64,000 nucleotides of DNA, from NCBI RefSeq assembly GCF_030348945.1, contig NZ_JAUCEN010000002.1:2480001-2544000 (forward strand), in the 5' to 3' direction. A program made the position numbers and the translations under genes. Below, piece by piece: positions 25,320-35,290 of the stretch. The notes beneath the pieces are model-generated. The model was not told the origin of the DNA. It did not search any database and saw only the letters and a list, made by a program, of their open reading frames with translations. Positions within the stretch are counted from its first letter, which is position 1, and every line of letters starts with the position of its first letter. The DNA comes from Peribacillus sp. ACCC06369. Its GTDB lineage: Bacteria; Bacillota; Bacilli; Bacillales; DSM-1321.

Positions 25320-26591
25320 TTAGGAAATTTTGTCCTTGTAAAGAGCTTCACTCAAGTTAGTTTCATTGTTTTGGTCACTTGATTCGGATTTGTAAAAATC
25401 TTGTTTATCCAAGAATACGGTGGCCAAGGTACCCCCAACCAGACCCCAGAATGGTGCTCCAATATGGAGAATAGAGATCCCAGAGATTGTGATCATAAAA
25501 GAAAAGAGGGCGCCTGATTTGAATGGACCAGAGAAACTCATTTTCAAAGAGTCAACCAGTACACTAATCATGGCGACGCCACCTAGTAATTGAATTAATG
25601 AGGCAGGAATGACATATGGAATTTGCGAAGCTATTGGAGAGAATAGAGCTAATAGACAGGATAATACTCCTAATACAATAGCAGCGACATACCTATGTTC
25701 AAGTTTGCCTGATTCTTTATTAACAAGTAAGCCCGTCATGGGACCTGCAATACAGGCTGGGTGGCCCCCAAAAAAAGCATTTATAATGGTACCGATTCCG
25801 CTCCAATTGGTCATGGCATTGATCGGTGGACGATAGCCATGGGTCTCTAACATAGCAATCCCTTGGGCATTTTGAATGGCAATAACCGTTAAGAGTAATG
25901 GAATGACAAGTTCCCCTACAACGGAAAAACTAAATGATGGAATGATAAAATGGGGAATGCCCATTGTTATATGGATAGGCTGTACAGAAACGTTCGGCAA
26001 AAATTTAAGACAAAGAATTGCTGCAATGATCGCCCCTAATATAGGCGGAAACTTTTTTGAAAATCGTAAGAAAAAAGAAAGAGCTAGAAAGACAAGTAAA
26101 GGGATTCCGTTGAGTAAAGGATTTTTTACAACCGAGCCGATCATTTCAGTTCCGAAAGGGAGTAAGACGCCTGACACCATCCCCATCATAACTGGCATAG
26201 GCAAAACCTTCATCAATTTTGTAACAAGGCCAGATAATCCTAAAAGAAAAATAAGGATCCCGGTTATAATATAGGCACCAACCACTTGGTTGAAAGAATA
26301 ATGGGTTAAGCTTGAGCCGACAAGAATGGCTCCAGGTATTGAAAAGGCATAGCCTATGGGTTGCCCATAATATAAGGAGACGATGAGCGTTAGGAGTCCC
26401 CCCATTCCATAAATGGCGAAAATCCATGAGCTGGTTATGCTACCAGACAAATGACCTTTTTCAGCAGCTTGTAAAACAATTAATAATGGTCCTGCTGAAC
26501 CAAAAAGCCAGGCCACAAATCCATTCGATATATTCCCAACCGATAAAAGCTTTGGAAATTGTATGGTATTTTTTTTGAACAACAAAGTCAC
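25320..26591 (-). CDS. BenE-family benzoate/H+ symporter-like membrane transporter
   Basis: A protein of up to 423 residues with about 11-12 hydrophobic helices. Family parts are ISNGFVAWLFGSAGPLLIVLQ, YYGQPIGYAFSIPGAILVG, NAQGIAMLETHGYRPPINAM and FFGGHPACIAGPMTG. BenE proteins import benzoate with protons, but many relatives are uncharacterised; purine-like transport is another option because the fold is shared with NAT/NCS2 carriers. The GTG at 26591 is almost on top of GAAGGGGAG; the TTG at 26585 has better spacing, so the true N-terminus may be two residues shorter. It faces a LysR gene, its likely regulator. Confidence 0.82.
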   Translation of the reverse strand: MTLLFKKNTIQFPKLLSVGNISNGFVAWLFGSAGPLLIVLQAAEKGHLSGSITSSWIFAIYGMGGLLTLIVSLYYGQPIGYAFSIPGAILVGSSLTHYSFNQVVGAYIITGILIFLLGLSGLVTKLMKVLPMPVMMGMVSGVLLPFGTEMIGSVVKNPLLNGIPLLVFLALSFFLRFSKKFPPILGAIIAAILCLKFLPNVSVQPIHITMGIPHFIIPSFSFSVVGELVIPLLLTVIAIQNAQGIAMLETHGYRPPINAMTNWSGIGTIINAFFGGHPACIAGPMTGLLVNKESGKLEHRYVAAIVLGVLSCLLALFSPIASQIPYVIPASLIQLLGGVAMISVLVDSLKMSFSGPFKSGALFSFMITISGISILHIGAPFWGLVGGTLATVFLDKQDFYKSESSDQNNETNLSEALYKDKIS

Positions 26592-26704
26592 TCCCCTTCA
26601 ACTTATGAATAACACTACATCTTAGTGTATACTTAATTTATCAATACTTAAAATATCTGTTTTATCTTTTTACTATATCTTTTAGGTATGATGGAGGTTT
26701 CATC

Positions 26705-27574
26705 TTGGATATTCGACAGTTAAAATACTTTGTCACTATAGCAGAAGAAGGTAAGATTACGACAGCTGCAAAGAAATTAAATATTGCTCAACCCCCATTG
26801 AGCAGACAACTCAAACAAATGGAAGAAGAGCTAGGCGTCATTTTATTTGATCGAGATAATAAAAGTCTTAATTTAACCTTGGAGGGGGAAAGATTACTTC
26901 TTCGAGCAAAAGAACTTTTAAATAAACTTGATGAAACAATGGTAGAAGTTCAAGAATTGAGGAAAGACGCCAGTGGGATTTTATCTGTTGGATCCAATCT
27001 TTATTGTGCATCTTTAATTCTTTCCAAGGTGGTAGATATTCGTGAGAAAAATCCTGGTCTTACTTTCAAAGTATGGGAAGGTGAAACGATTCATCTCATA
27101 AAAATGTTATCTAAACGTCAGATTGAGATTGCGATAACAAATAGTCCAATAACAGAAAAAAGTATCTCTCAAATGACATTGGAAAGTGACCCATATGTGC
27201 TTGTTTTGCCTGAAAAATGGACGTGGAGTGGATCAGAACAATGCAGGTTAGAGGAAATCATCGATTTGCCATTGATTCTTCTGCGACCAAACTATGGTTT
27301 AGGTGCGTATGGACAAATTGTCAATGAATTTCAACGGTTAGATTTAGAACCAAACATACTGTGCGAATGTCAGGATTTAATTATGTTACTTGGTCTCGTT
27401 TCATCGGGGTTTGGTGCAACGATCTTACCGCTCTCGTTATTATCCCTCCATTCATTGGGAGGATTGAGAGTCATTCAGCTAAAGGATCAGACCTTAATAT
27501 CTGAACCCAAAGTAATTTGGAGGAAGAATAGTTATTTATCAAAAGCAGCAAAAGAATTTTTAAAACTTTTTTAG
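26705..27574 (+). CDS. LysR-family transcriptional regulator
   Basis: A 289-residue LTTR starting at TTG 26705, six bases after TGGAGGT. The HTH reads MDIRQLKYFVTIAEEGKITT, AAKKLNIAQPPLSRQLKQME. The effector domain has the ASLILSKVVDIREKNPG start and GFGATILPLSLLS. It is divergent from the benE-like transporter, so it probably controls it in response to an aromatic acid or a related compound. The C-terminus (KAAKEFLKLF) is slightly short but complete. Confidence 0.9.
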   Translation: MDIRQLKYFVTIAEEGKITTAAKKLNIAQPPLSRQLKQMEEELGVILFDRDNKSLNLTLEGERLLLRAKELLNKLDETMVEVQELRKDASGILSVGSNLYCASLILSKVVDIREKNPGLTFKVWEGETIHLIKMLSKRQIEIAITNSPITEKSISQMTLESDPYVLVLPEKWTWSGSEQCRLEEIIDLPLILLRPNYGLGAYGQIVNEFQRLDLEPNILCECQDLIMLLGLVSSGFGATILPLSLLSLHSLGGLRVIQLKDQTLISEPKVIWRKNSYLSKAAKEFLKLF

Positions 27575-28151
27575 ACACCAAAATTATTTACTCAAAAGTA
27601 AAAGACTTCAACGTTGAAAAATGGCAAATAAAATGACACAGGTATTAGTCTTGACTGTGGTAAAGTAGATCTTTAAATGAAAAATAAAATATATCATGGT
27701 TTTATAACCTCATTTAGATTCGTTACGGGGAACCGTATCATAAGAAAATGAGGTTCTTAAATAATCTATATTAAATGAGTATCCGCCCACTTTATAGGCT
27801 TCTAAAAATTCTTACTTATGCTCAGGATGAAAAAGTTACACTAAACTTAAAAATACTCCCCTTTAAAGGAGACAGATATATTTTCTAACCAGGCTGCTGG
27901 ACGGGAGCAAATCATAATAGTTTTTATGTTAGTTCTAAAATTGACTGCAAACGTAAATTCAAATGCTCTCATTCCCCGTCTTTGGAGAGCCAGTGGAAGT
28001 TTGAATCACTTTATCGAAACTCCCATGTTTCTCCTGGACTAATAAACCCACAGCATCCATCACGATAGAAAAATTTATCAAGAAACAGGCACTACAAAAA
28101 AATTTCATCATATATAGGTGATATCCGTTCGGATTTGATGAGGAGGATATC
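27575..28151. other. Non-coding stretch
   Basis: No gene I can support. AT-rich. A motif CGTATCATAAG-N-ATGAGGTT at about 27735-27757 also occurs near 25200-25219; the match is short. A small minus-strand ORF at 27959-28153 has no ribosome binding site. The last 20 bases hold GAGGAGG for the next gene. Confidence 0.5.
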
Positions 28152-29249
28152 ATGCAACCTATGTTACCTATGGAAAAATATTTTGGGCAGTTTGAACTGG
28201 TGCATGCTTTTTATGGGGCTATGCCTACAGGTGTCAGCGTTTCCGAAACCGGTCGTATTTTTGTATGCTTTCCGAAATGGGGAGACGATGTTCAATTTAC
28301 TGTGGCGGAAATTGTTAAGGGTGCATTACAGCCTTATCCCAGTGTAGAAACCAATTTAGTTAATACTGGAAATATTACGATGTCTTTCGTCAGTGTCCAA
28401 AGTATCGTTGCTGATGGAAGAGGAACACTTTGGGTACTAGATACAGGGGCACCAAATTTTTCTGAACCTATTCAAGGGGGAGCAAAATTAGTTGCTGTTG
28501 ATTTAAGCACGAATACAATAAGGAGAGTATATACCTTTACAGAAGATGTTGTCTTGCCAACAACTTATCTGAATGATGTCCGTTTGGATTTTCGGGTTGG
28601 AAGAGCAGGCTATGCATATATAACAGATTCTTCTTCCAGTGGGCCAGGGGCTATTATCGTCGTAGATTTAGAAAATGGGAACGCGTTTAGACGGTTAAAT
28701 GGGGCAATATCAACTTCACCTGATCCCTATTTTTTACCGAAAGTAGAAGGTGGAATTTTGATGAATCGAAACCCGGACGGCGCAACTTTCCCATTTAGAT
28801 TGGCTTCCGATAGTTTAGCGATTTCTCCTGATGGAAAGGTTTTATTTTATGCTCCGCTAACCAGCCGTCAGCTGTTCTCGATCTCAACAGAAGCCCTAAG
28901 AGACAGAAGAATACAGGACCTGAATTTATCCCAATATGTGCAGTATTGGGGGGAAAAAGGTGCGTCTGATGGAATGATCACCGGCGCAAAAGGAACCGTT
29001 TATGCGGGAGACTATGAAAACAATAGTATCCGGAAGATATTGCCGAATGGCGCAATGGAAACCATCGCACATGACCCCAGAATTTTATGGCCGGATACTT
29101 TTTCGATTGGCCCCGATCAATACTTATATGTCATTGTGAATCAATTACATCGGCAGGCGAGATTTCATTATGGAAGAGACCTGCGGGAAAAACCATATAG
29201 TTTACTTCGTATGAGAATTGATGAATTCCCTGCTCCTACCTTTTCATAG
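28152..29249 (+). CDS. Major-royal-jelly/yellow-family protein
   Basis: A 365-residue beta-propeller protein of the MRJP/yellow family, known from insects and a scattered set of bacteria. Recognisable blocks are GAMPTGVSVSETGRIFVCFP, LWVLDTGAPNF, AYITDSSSSGPGAIIVVDL, FPFRLASDSLAISPDGKVLF and YAGDYENNSIRKI. There is no signal peptide. Proteins of this type are annotated as dopachrome-tautomerase-related, but no bacterial function is established to my knowledge. ATG 28152 follows GAGGAGG. It stands alone with its own terminator. Confidence 0.88.
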   Translation: MQPMLPMEKYFGQFELVHAFYGAMPTGVSVSETGRIFVCFPKWGDDVQFTVAEIVKGALQPYPSVETNLVNTGNITMSFVSVQSIVADGRGTLWVLDTGAPNFSEPIQGGAKLVAVDLSTNTIRRVYTFTEDVVLPTTYLNDVRLDFRVGRAGYAYITDSSSSGPGAIIVVDLENGNAFRRLNGAISTSPDPYFLPKVEGGILMNRNPDGATFPFRLASDSLAISPDGKVLFYAPLTSRQLFSISTEALRDRRIQDLNLSQYVQYWGEKGASDGMITGAKGTVYAGDYENNSIRKILPNGAMETIAHDPRILWPDTFSIGPDQYLYVIVNQLHRQARFHYGRDLREKPYSLLRMRIDEFPAPTFS

Positions 29250-29262
29250 TAATCGTAAACGA

Positions 29263-29300
29263 AGGTAGCTATCCCCCATCAGGGAGCTGCCTTTTTTGTC
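29263..29300 (+). terminator. Terminator of the MRJP-like gene
   Basis: GGTAGCTATCCC and GGGAGCTGCC pair with small bulges, followed by TTTTTT. Confidence 0.75.
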
Positions 29301-29465
29301 AGATATTCCCGCAACTGTCCTATAATAAAGAGGTGACTTAACTCAAATTGAAAAGCCTGCTTCATCTTAGACTTTAAAATATAAATAAAGCACCATAGGC
29401 ATGAAGCTATATAAGTATCAACTTACGGTAAGAGGAAAAATTTTGAACAAAACTAGGAGGTAATC

Positions 29466-29690
29466 ATGGGAAGATTAGTTCACCTCGAAATTCATGTGGA
29501 TGACATGGAATGGGCAAAGAAATTTTATGGTGAGGTATTTGGATGGTCATTTCAAGATTGGAGTGATTTCGCAGGAATGCCTTACTTGGGAGCGGTGACT
29601 GGCGATGAGAATGAACCTGGGATAATGGTGCTTTGATGCAGCGTCAAAGTCCTCCGCCGGAAGTTGGCCAAGCTCTTAATGGGTACTTGG
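29466..29690 (+). pseudogene. VOC-family protein, frameshifted and truncated
   Basis: Starts after CTAGGAGG with MGRLVHLEIHVDDMEWAKKF, YGEVFGWSFQDWSDFAGM and TGDENEPGI, the N-terminal unit of a glyoxalase-like protein. A missing A in the GGATAATGG stretch (about 29620) shifts the frame; the next frame continues as GALMQRQSPPPEVGQALNGY. At about 29685-29690 homology stops and the sequence turns into the opposite-strand FAD oxidase. So it lost its C-terminal half in a deletion or recombination. Confidence 0.8.
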
Positions 29691-30721
29691 CCAATCGAAC
29701 CACCATAGGAGTCAAACGCGATCACATTAGCTGTGCCGGGGGCGGTTTGCAAGTTATGGATCAATACGCCAAGTGTCGCATCTGACAGAGGTTCGTAGGC
29801 ATAGGCGGAAGAATGTTTAAATTTGTCTTGCTTTACCTGTCGTCCTGCAAACAGGCGGGCTGCTTCAATCCAAGTAGTGGAGTGGAACTCAGCGGTCTTG
29901 GGCCGAGTCGCCTCTTGCAGAGGACGCATAATCTGCCTGAGCTCTTGTTCCGAGCCGACAAATACGCCGCTGGAACGGAGATCGCCCTGGTTATGCGCAG
30001 GAACCAATAGCAGGGATGTCAGACATGCATCGGTATGGGGAGCCCACGTCTGCCAATAACGCACCACTTTTTCGAGAACGGCAAAGTCCCATGTTATTCT
30101 GTAACGAGCGACATACTCGATCGGATGCACACGAAAGGTAAAGGATGTGATCACGCCAAAGCTGCCGTCTCCCCCACCACGGCAAGCCCAAAACAGGTTG
30201 CTGTGCTGACTGTCATTGGCACGGATAATCTTGCCTTGTGCTGTAACCATTTCCACCTCGAGTACGTTATCGCAGGTCATTCCCAATTGCCTGGACAACA
30301 ACCCGTATCCTCCTCCGAGAGTTATTCCGGATACACCGATCGTCGGACACGTCCCGGATGGGATGGTTAATCTTTGTTTCCAAAGCGCTTCGTACAAAGG
30401 TAGCAAACGGAACCCCGCGCCGATCTGCTCCGTGCCGCCCTCTTTATTGATTTGCAGCTTTAGCAGCCCGCTGACATCAATGACGAGACCACCGTCGACG
30501 AGGGAAAATGCTTCATAGCTATGTCCGCCGCTGCGTACGCGAAAAGGAAGCTGCTGCTTACGTGCCCATAGGATCGCGTTGACAACGTCCTGTGTGACCT
30601 CACAGTAAACGATCACCTTTGGGAATTTATTAAAGCGGCCGTTATAATTTTGTCTTGCTTCGTCATAGCGGGGTGAGCCTTGCAGGATTACACGCCCGGT
30701 TAGTCCTCCTATGCTTACCAT
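29690..30721 (-). pseudogene. FAD-linked oxidase (BBE-type), 3' truncated
   Basis: About 344 genuine codons of a berberine-bridge-type oxidase. It has PFRVRSGGHSYEAFSLVDGG (His for FAD linkage), SGTCPTIGVSGITLGGGYG (Cys, second FAD link in this family) and ANDSQHSNLFWACRGGGDG. At VIAFDSYGGSIG homology ends; the open frame continues 35 codons through the antisense of the VOC gene to 29582. The C-terminal substrate and BBE segment (about 100 residues) is missing, so activity is unlikely. GC content is clearly above that of the neighbours, a sign of foreign origin. Family members oxidise sugars or alkaloid-like compounds. Confidence 0.85.
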
Positions 30722-30774
30722 GGGACGATACCTCCTTAAAAACGTAAGATGCGGAAAGCCTTATACAATCCATA

Positions 30775-30927
30775 TGTAAAACGAGAAGAAACAGAACTGA
30801 TGGACGAATTCTTTCTGATTATGGACAGATGATTCCATAAATCAACCTGTTCTTTTTTGATCATTTGCATGGCCTCTACTCCAAAATGAATGGATGTAGC
30901 TGTGTCAAAAGACTTGAATCCTAACAT
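30775..30927 (-). pseudogene. C-terminal scrap of an IS6-family (IS240-type) transposase
   Basis: The minus strand reads MLGFKSFDTATSIHFGVEAM then QMIKKEQVD, the usual end of IS6/IS240 DDE transposases. A one-base shift then gives SSVHNQKEFVHQF in the next frame, where intact enzymes have KSVQNQ-FIHQLF. All catalytic residues are upstream and missing. It lies 54 bases before the FAD oxidase start and may have brought it in or provided a deletion endpoint. Confidence 0.75.
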
Positions 30928-31272
30928 AGACTATATTCCTTCAATTAATCGATGTTTTCAATTCCGGTTTACCAGGAATTATTTAGGCTTTGAGTATGAA
31001 ATGCTTGTTGATTAGAATTTTTAACTTTTCAAAAACTAGAAAATATAGTGGTTCTTAAACTGCGTTAGTTGAACTAGAAATAAGGGGTTCTTAGTAACGA
31101 GGATAAATGTAAGTTATTCCATTAAAGGGCGCTTTTCTTTTATAAGAAGGCGTCTTTTTATAATATACTTATAAATTTCAGGGATTGGATTTTTTAGGTA
31201 AAGAAATGATTGTGAAGCTTTCTACTTAAACTAAAGGGTGCGTTCGTATTATACGGTCGACCAGTAAAAATG

Positions 31273-31320
31273 AACTGCACCTCCAATTGTTAGACACAAC
31301 AAACAATTGGAGGTGCAGTT
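31273..31320. repeat. Perfect 19-base inverted repeat (IS end or terminator)
   Basis: AACTGCACCTCCAATTGTT (31273-31291) and its exact complement (31302-31320) enclose a ten-base loop and are followed by TTTT. It can work as a terminator. The sequence TGAACTGCACC-CCAATTGTTAGACA also resembles terminal repeats of IS3-family elements, so it could be two abutting IS ends left after loss of the element. The flanking region 30928-31272 holds no gene; there is only a weak GCGC/GGCG hairpin with T's at 31130-31160. Confidence 0.6.
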
Positions 31321-31459
31321 TTTTAATAGAATCTATTATATCAGTAGCCAGGGTAAGACGTACGGGTGGGGCTATTTACATGTGTTAAAATAAATGATTT
31401 TTAAAAAAATTAGAAAATTTTTCTGATTTTGAGTTGCTAAATCTTACAAGGAAGAGTAC

Positions 31460-31491
31460 TATAATTAGTAATTAATGATTTACTAATTACT
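31460..31491 (+). promoter_or_regulatory. Promoter -10 and candidate operator of the NAD salvage operon
   Basis: A TATAAT at 31460-31465 is followed at once by AGTAATTA - nine bases - TAATTACT (31467-31474, 31484-31491). The dyad would lie on the transcription start. NrtR-type regulators repress from such places. A clear -35 box is not seen; TTGCTA at 31434 is the best candidate with 20-base spacing. Confidence 0.5.
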
Positions 31492-31527
31492 CAATCCCAT
31501 ACTTAGTGAAAGAAAGTGAGAGTTGCC

Positions 31528-32292
31528 ATGGCTCAGCAGGAAAAAAAGAAATATATTACTCCAGATGGATACACAGCTGATATTGCGATCTTTACTATAA
31601 CTTCGAAGAAAACGGCAGAGAAAGCCCCGCCTGAAATGTTTTTGAAGCTATTATTAATCAAACGCGCAACAAAAGATAAAGAAGGACGCCCAAATGTCGA
31701 AGGAGATAAATGGGCTTTGCCCGGAGGCTTTGTCAATGCTTTCGAGACTGCCTATGAAGCAGCTAAACGAGAATTAAAAGAAGAAACGGGCGTAGCTGGA
31801 TTCCATGTCAAGCATTTCGGGGTCTATGACCGGCCAGGACGCGATCCCAGGGGATGGATCATATCCAATGCTTTTTATGCAATTGTCCAGGAAGAGTATC
31901 TTCATCAAAGAAAAGCGAATGACGATGCAGCCGAGGTTGAATTGTTCACGATACAGGAAGCCTTACGATTAGAGCTTGCATTTGATCATCATACAATCAT
32001 TAACGATGCGATGAACTTAATGAAAAAAGAAATGGTGCAAACGACGATAGCCCAAAAATTCCTGCCGGATGAATTTACTCTTTCTGAACTGCAACGGGTT
32101 TTGCTGACAGCTAGAGATGATGCAAAAATCAGCGCAGACTCACTTTTTTATGCTAAAGCCCCTAAACTCCCGTTCTTGGAGAAAGTCTTGGATGAAAAGG
32201 GTATGCAGAAGAAAACGAAACGTAATTCATATCGGCCTTCACAACTTTACCGATTTAATGCAGAGGTTGTCATGGACTCTATTTATTACTAA
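31528..32292 (+). CDS. Nudix domain protein with C-terminal winged helix (NrtR-like)
   Basis: A 254-residue protein from ATG 31528 (a GTG at 31516 is possible). The Nudix box is complete: GGFVNAFETAYEAAKRELKE followed by ETGV matches GX5EX7REUXEEXGU. After residue 165 the FLPDEFTLSELQRVLLTARD segment and the RPSQLYRFN ending look like the winged helix of NrtR, the NAD-related regulator that senses ADP-ribose. Unlike many NrtR proteins, the Nudix residues are intact, so it may also hydrolyse ADP-ribose or similar compounds. It heads an operon with pncA, pncB and nadE, 14 bases before pncA. Confidence 0.85.
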   Translation: MAQQEKKKYITPDGYTADIAIFTITSKKTAEKAPPEMFLKLLLIKRATKDKEGRPNVEGDKWALPGGFVNAFETAYEAAKRELKEETGVAGFHVKHFGVYDRPGRDPRGWIISNAFYAIVQEEYLHQRKANDDAAEVELFTIQEALRLELAFDHHTIINDAMNLMKKEMVQTTIAQKFLPDEFTLSELQRVLLTARDDAKISADSLFYAKAPKLPFLEKVLDEKGMQKKTKRNSYRPSQLYRFNAEVVMDSIYY

Positions 32293-32306
32293 GGGGGAAT
32301 AGTGAA

Positions 32307-32858
32307 ATGGGTAAAAAGGCATTGATCAATATCGATTATACGTATGACTTTGTGGCAGACGGGGGTTCATTGACTTGCGGGAAGCCAGGCCAGGATATCG
32401 AGAAGGCACTTGTCAGCATAACAAAGGAATTTATCAAACAAGGCGAATACACAGTCTTTGCGATTGACTTGCATGAAGAAGGAGACCGCTTACATCCTGA
32501 ATCGAATTTGTTTCCGCCGCATAATATTAGCGGTACAATGGGTAGAGACCTATATGGGGCGTTAAAAGAAGAGTATGAAACAAATAAAAATCAAAAGAAT
32601 GTTCATTATATAGATAAAACGCGTTATTCGGCATTTGCAGGAACGGACCTAGATATCCGCCTAAGGGAACGCCACATTACTGATGTATATTTAGTCGGGG
32701 TTTGTACAGATATCTGCATTTTGCATACGGCAATCGACGCTTATAATCTAGGCTATAAAATCTTTGTATATGAAAATGCAGTGGCCTCGTTCAATGATGC
32801 CGGTCACCATTGGGCGCTTGGACATTTTAAAGGATCTCTTGGAGCCACCATTCTATAA
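32307..32858 (+). CDS. pncA: Nicotinamidase
   Basis: A 183-residue isochorismatase-fold amidohydrolase that turns nicotinamide into nicotinate. Catalytic Asp in INIDYTYDFVADGG (residue 10 region), Lys in YIDKTRYSAFAGTDLD and Cys in LVGVCTDICILHTA (the nucleophile) are visible, as are metal-binding FAIDLHEEGD and HPES. The gene has an AGGGGGAA ribosome binding site and lies between the Nudix gene and pncB; intergenic distances are short, so it is operonic. It recycles nicotinamide from NAD turnover. Confidence 0.93.
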   Translation: MGKKALINIDYTYDFVADGGSLTCGKPGQDIEKALVSITKEFIKQGEYTVFAIDLHEEGDRLHPESNLFPPHNISGTMGRDLYGALKEEYETNKNQKNVHYIDKTRYSAFAGTDLDIRLRERHITDVYLVGVCTDICILHTAIDAYNLGYKIFVYENAVASFNDAGHHWALGHFKGSLGATIL

Positions 32859-32919
32859 TAACGATTCACGCAACAGAATAGAAGGGAAGCGAATGCTTCT
32901 CTTTTGGGAGGAACTATCC

Positions 32920-34389
32920 ATGGAAAAAAAGTACAACGACGACAGTTACGCATTACACACTGACCTTTACCAAATCAATATGGCCCAAACTTATTGGCAG
33001 GACAAAACACATGACCGAAAGGCAGTTTTCGAGATATTTTTCAGAAAGCTTCCATTTAATAGCGGATATGCGATTTTTGCGGGACTTGAAAAAATTGTCC
33101 ATTATCTTCAAAACTTTTCCTTCTCGGAAAGTGATATCGACTATTTGAAAACGGACCTGCACTACGATGAAGAATTTTTGAAATATTTGCAGAACATCCG
33201 TTTCACGGGAGCGATCCGTTGCATGAAAGAGGGAGAGCTCGTCTTCGGCAATGAACCGATTTTACGGGTGGAGGCACCACTTGGCGAGGCTCAACTAATA
33301 GAAACGGCGTTGCTCAACATTGTGAACTATCACACACTCGTGGCAACAAAAGCTTCGCGTATCAAACAGGTCATCGGTGAAGAATCTGCCCTTGAATTCG
33401 GTTCAAGACGGGCGCAAGAAATGGATGCTGCAATTTGGGGAGCGAGAGCGGCCTATATTGCCGGCTTTGATTCCACTAGTAATGTACGTGCTGGAAAGCT
33501 GTTCGGCATTCCTGTTTCAGGAACGCATGCCCATTCCATGATCCAAGCTTATAAAGATGAATATACGGCTTTCCATAAATACGCTGTTTCCCATAAAGAC
33601 TGCGTATTCTTGGTTGATACCTATGATACATTGCGTTCCGGCATCCCGAATGCAATCCGTGTTGCCAAGGAACTGGGCGATAAAATCAATTTCATTGGCG
33701 TCCGTCTTGACAGCGGTGATTTAGCTTACTTATCTAAAGAAGCACGACGTATGCTTGATGCTGCAGGCTTCCATGATGCGAAGATTGTCGCTTCCAATGA
33801 CCTGGATGAATATACGATCATCAACCTTAAGCAACAAGGAGCAAGAATTGACATTTGGGGAATCGGAACCAAATTGATTACGGCTTATGACCAGCCAGCG
33901 CTCGGTGCTGTTTATAAAATGGTTTCAATAGAGGGCGAAGATGGGAATATGAGAGATACCATCAAAATTTCTTCTAACCCTGAAAAGGTTACGACACCTG
34001 GCTTAAAACGAGTATATCGAATCATCAATAAAGTGAACCATCATGCTGAAGGTGATTATTTGGCGATGGAATATGAGAAGCCGCAGGAACAGGAAAAATT
34101 AAAAATGTTTCATCCTGTCCATACCTTCCTAAGTAAATTCGTCACGGATTTCGATGCGGTTGATCTGCATGTGGATATTTTCAAGGATGGCAGCTTGATT
34201 TATGAATTGCCAACCATAGATGAAATCAAGGCCTTCACGCAAAAAAACCTCCAAGTATTATGGCCGGAGTACCTTCGTGCACTTAATCCAGAGGAATACC
34301 CGGTAGATCTCAGCCAGGATTGTTGGGATAATAAAATGAGGAATATAGATGAAGTTAAAGCCAATGTAGAAAGAATGCTAACGAAATGA
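32920..34389 (+). CDS. pncB: Nicotinate phosphoribosyltransferase
   Basis: A 489-residue NAPRTase. A longer frame from 32764 overlaps pncA; ATG 32920 has GGGAGGA seven bases upstream and begins like the family ([16 protein letters not shown]). Other markers are [42 protein letters not shown] and [19 protein letters not shown]. It joins nicotinate and PRPP to nicotinate mononucleotide, with ATP. NadD, the adenylyltransferase for the next step, is not in the window. Confidence 0.95.
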   Translation: MEKKYNDDSYALHTDLYQINMAQTYWQDKTHDRKAVFEIFFRKLPFNSGYAIFAGLEKIVHYLQNFSFSESDIDYLKTDLHYDEEFLKYLQNIRFTGAIRCMKEGELVFGNEPILRVEAPLGEAQLIETALLNIVNYHTLVATKASRIKQVIGEESALEFGSRRAQEMDAAIWGARAAYIAGFDSTSNVRAGKLFGIPVSGTHAHSMIQAYKDEYTAFHKYAVSHKDCVFLVDTYDTLRSGIPNAIRVAKELGDKINFIGVRLDSGDLAYLSKEARRMLDAAGFHDAKIVASNDLDEYTIINLKQQGARIDIWGIGTKLITAYDQPALGAVYKMVSIEGEDGNMRDTIKISSNPEKVTTPGLKRVYRIINKVNHHAEGDYLAMEYEKPQEQEKLKMFHPVHTFLSKFVTDFDAVDLHVDIFKDGSLIYELPTIDEIKAFTQKNLQVLWPEYLRALNPEEYPVDLSQDCWDNKMRNIDEVKANVERMLTK

Positions 34390-34417
34390 CCAATCTATTT
34401 TATTAGAAAGCGGGGCT

Positions 34418-35254
34418 ATGCCAATGCGTCCATTACAAAAAGAAATCGTAAAAAAATTACTTGTCCAACCAACGATCGATCCTGAAGTCGAATTCAGGAA
34501 AAGTGTTGATCTATTAAAAGGGTATATGAAGAAAAATACGTTTCTGAAAAGCTTTGTACTTGGAATATCTGGAGGTCAAGATTCAACACTGGCGGGGTAT
34601 ATTGCCCAAACCGCTGTCAATGAATTGAATGAAGAAACGAATGGCAGCGACTATAAGTTTGTTGCTGTAAGCTTGCCATATGGAGTACAGGCTGATGAAG
34701 ATGACAGGCAGCTGGCTTTAAAATTCATCAAGCCCAGCCAAACGGTTACAGTCAACATCAAGGAAGCGGTGGATGCATCAGTAAAAGCTGTGGAAGAAGC
34801 AGTTTCTGAAAAGCTATCGAATTTCTTAAGGGGAAATGTCAAAGCACGTGAACGAATGAAGGTACAATATGATTTAGCCGGACTTTATAAAGGCGTCGTG
34901 CTTGGTACGGACCATGCAGCTGAAGCGATCACAGGTTTCTTTACGAAACATGGTGACGGTGCAGCGGATATCATTCCATTATTCCGCTTAAATAAAAGGC
35001 AAGGAAAAGAAATCCTGAAATTCGTCGGTGCTCCTGAGCGTCTTTATACGAAAATACCAACGGCCGATTTAGAAGATGACAAACCGTTACTTCCTGATGA
35101 AGTCGCTTTAGGCGTTAGCTACGATGAAATCGATGATTACCTTGAAGGCAAGGAAATCAGGACGGAAGCTGCTGAAATCATCGAAGGATGGTATACAAAA
35201 ACCGAACATAAACGCAATGAAGCCATAAACGTTTATGATACTTGGTGGAAATAA
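34418..35254 (+). CDS. nadE: NH3-dependent NAD+ synthetase
   Basis: A 278-residue enzyme of the PP-loop ATP pyrophosphatase family, near the length of B. subtilis NadE (272). The PP-loop [16 protein letters not shown], the ASP-adenylate loop [20 protein letters not shown] and [19 protein letters not shown] are present. It amidates nicotinate adenine dinucleotide to NAD with ammonia; there is no glutaminase domain. ATG 34418 follows AAGCGGGG; a second ATG two codons later is an alternative. It ends the salvage operon before a strong terminator. Confidence 0.95.
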   Translation: MPMRPLQKEIVKKLLVQPTIDPEVEFRKSVDLLKGYMKKNTFLKSFVLGISGGQDSTLAGYIAQTAVNELNEETNGSDYKFVAVSLPYGVQADEDDRQLALKFIKPSQTVTVNIKEAVDASVKAVEEAVSEKLSNFLRGNVKARERMKVQYDLAGLYKGVVLGTDHAAEAITGFFTKHGDGAADIIPLFRLNKRQGKEILKFVGAPERLYTKIPTADLEDDKPLLPDEVALGVSYDEIDDYLEGKEIRTEAAEIIEGWYTKTEHKRNEAINVYDTWWK

Positions 35255-35290
35255 AAGAACGTGTGAAGCCGAGACTAGTTAAAGAAATTT

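Noticed and set aside
25195..27757. Short shared motif CGTATCATAAG...ATGAGGTT at about 25200 and 27735
   Set aside because: Only about 20 matching bases with gaps; not enough to call a repeat element.
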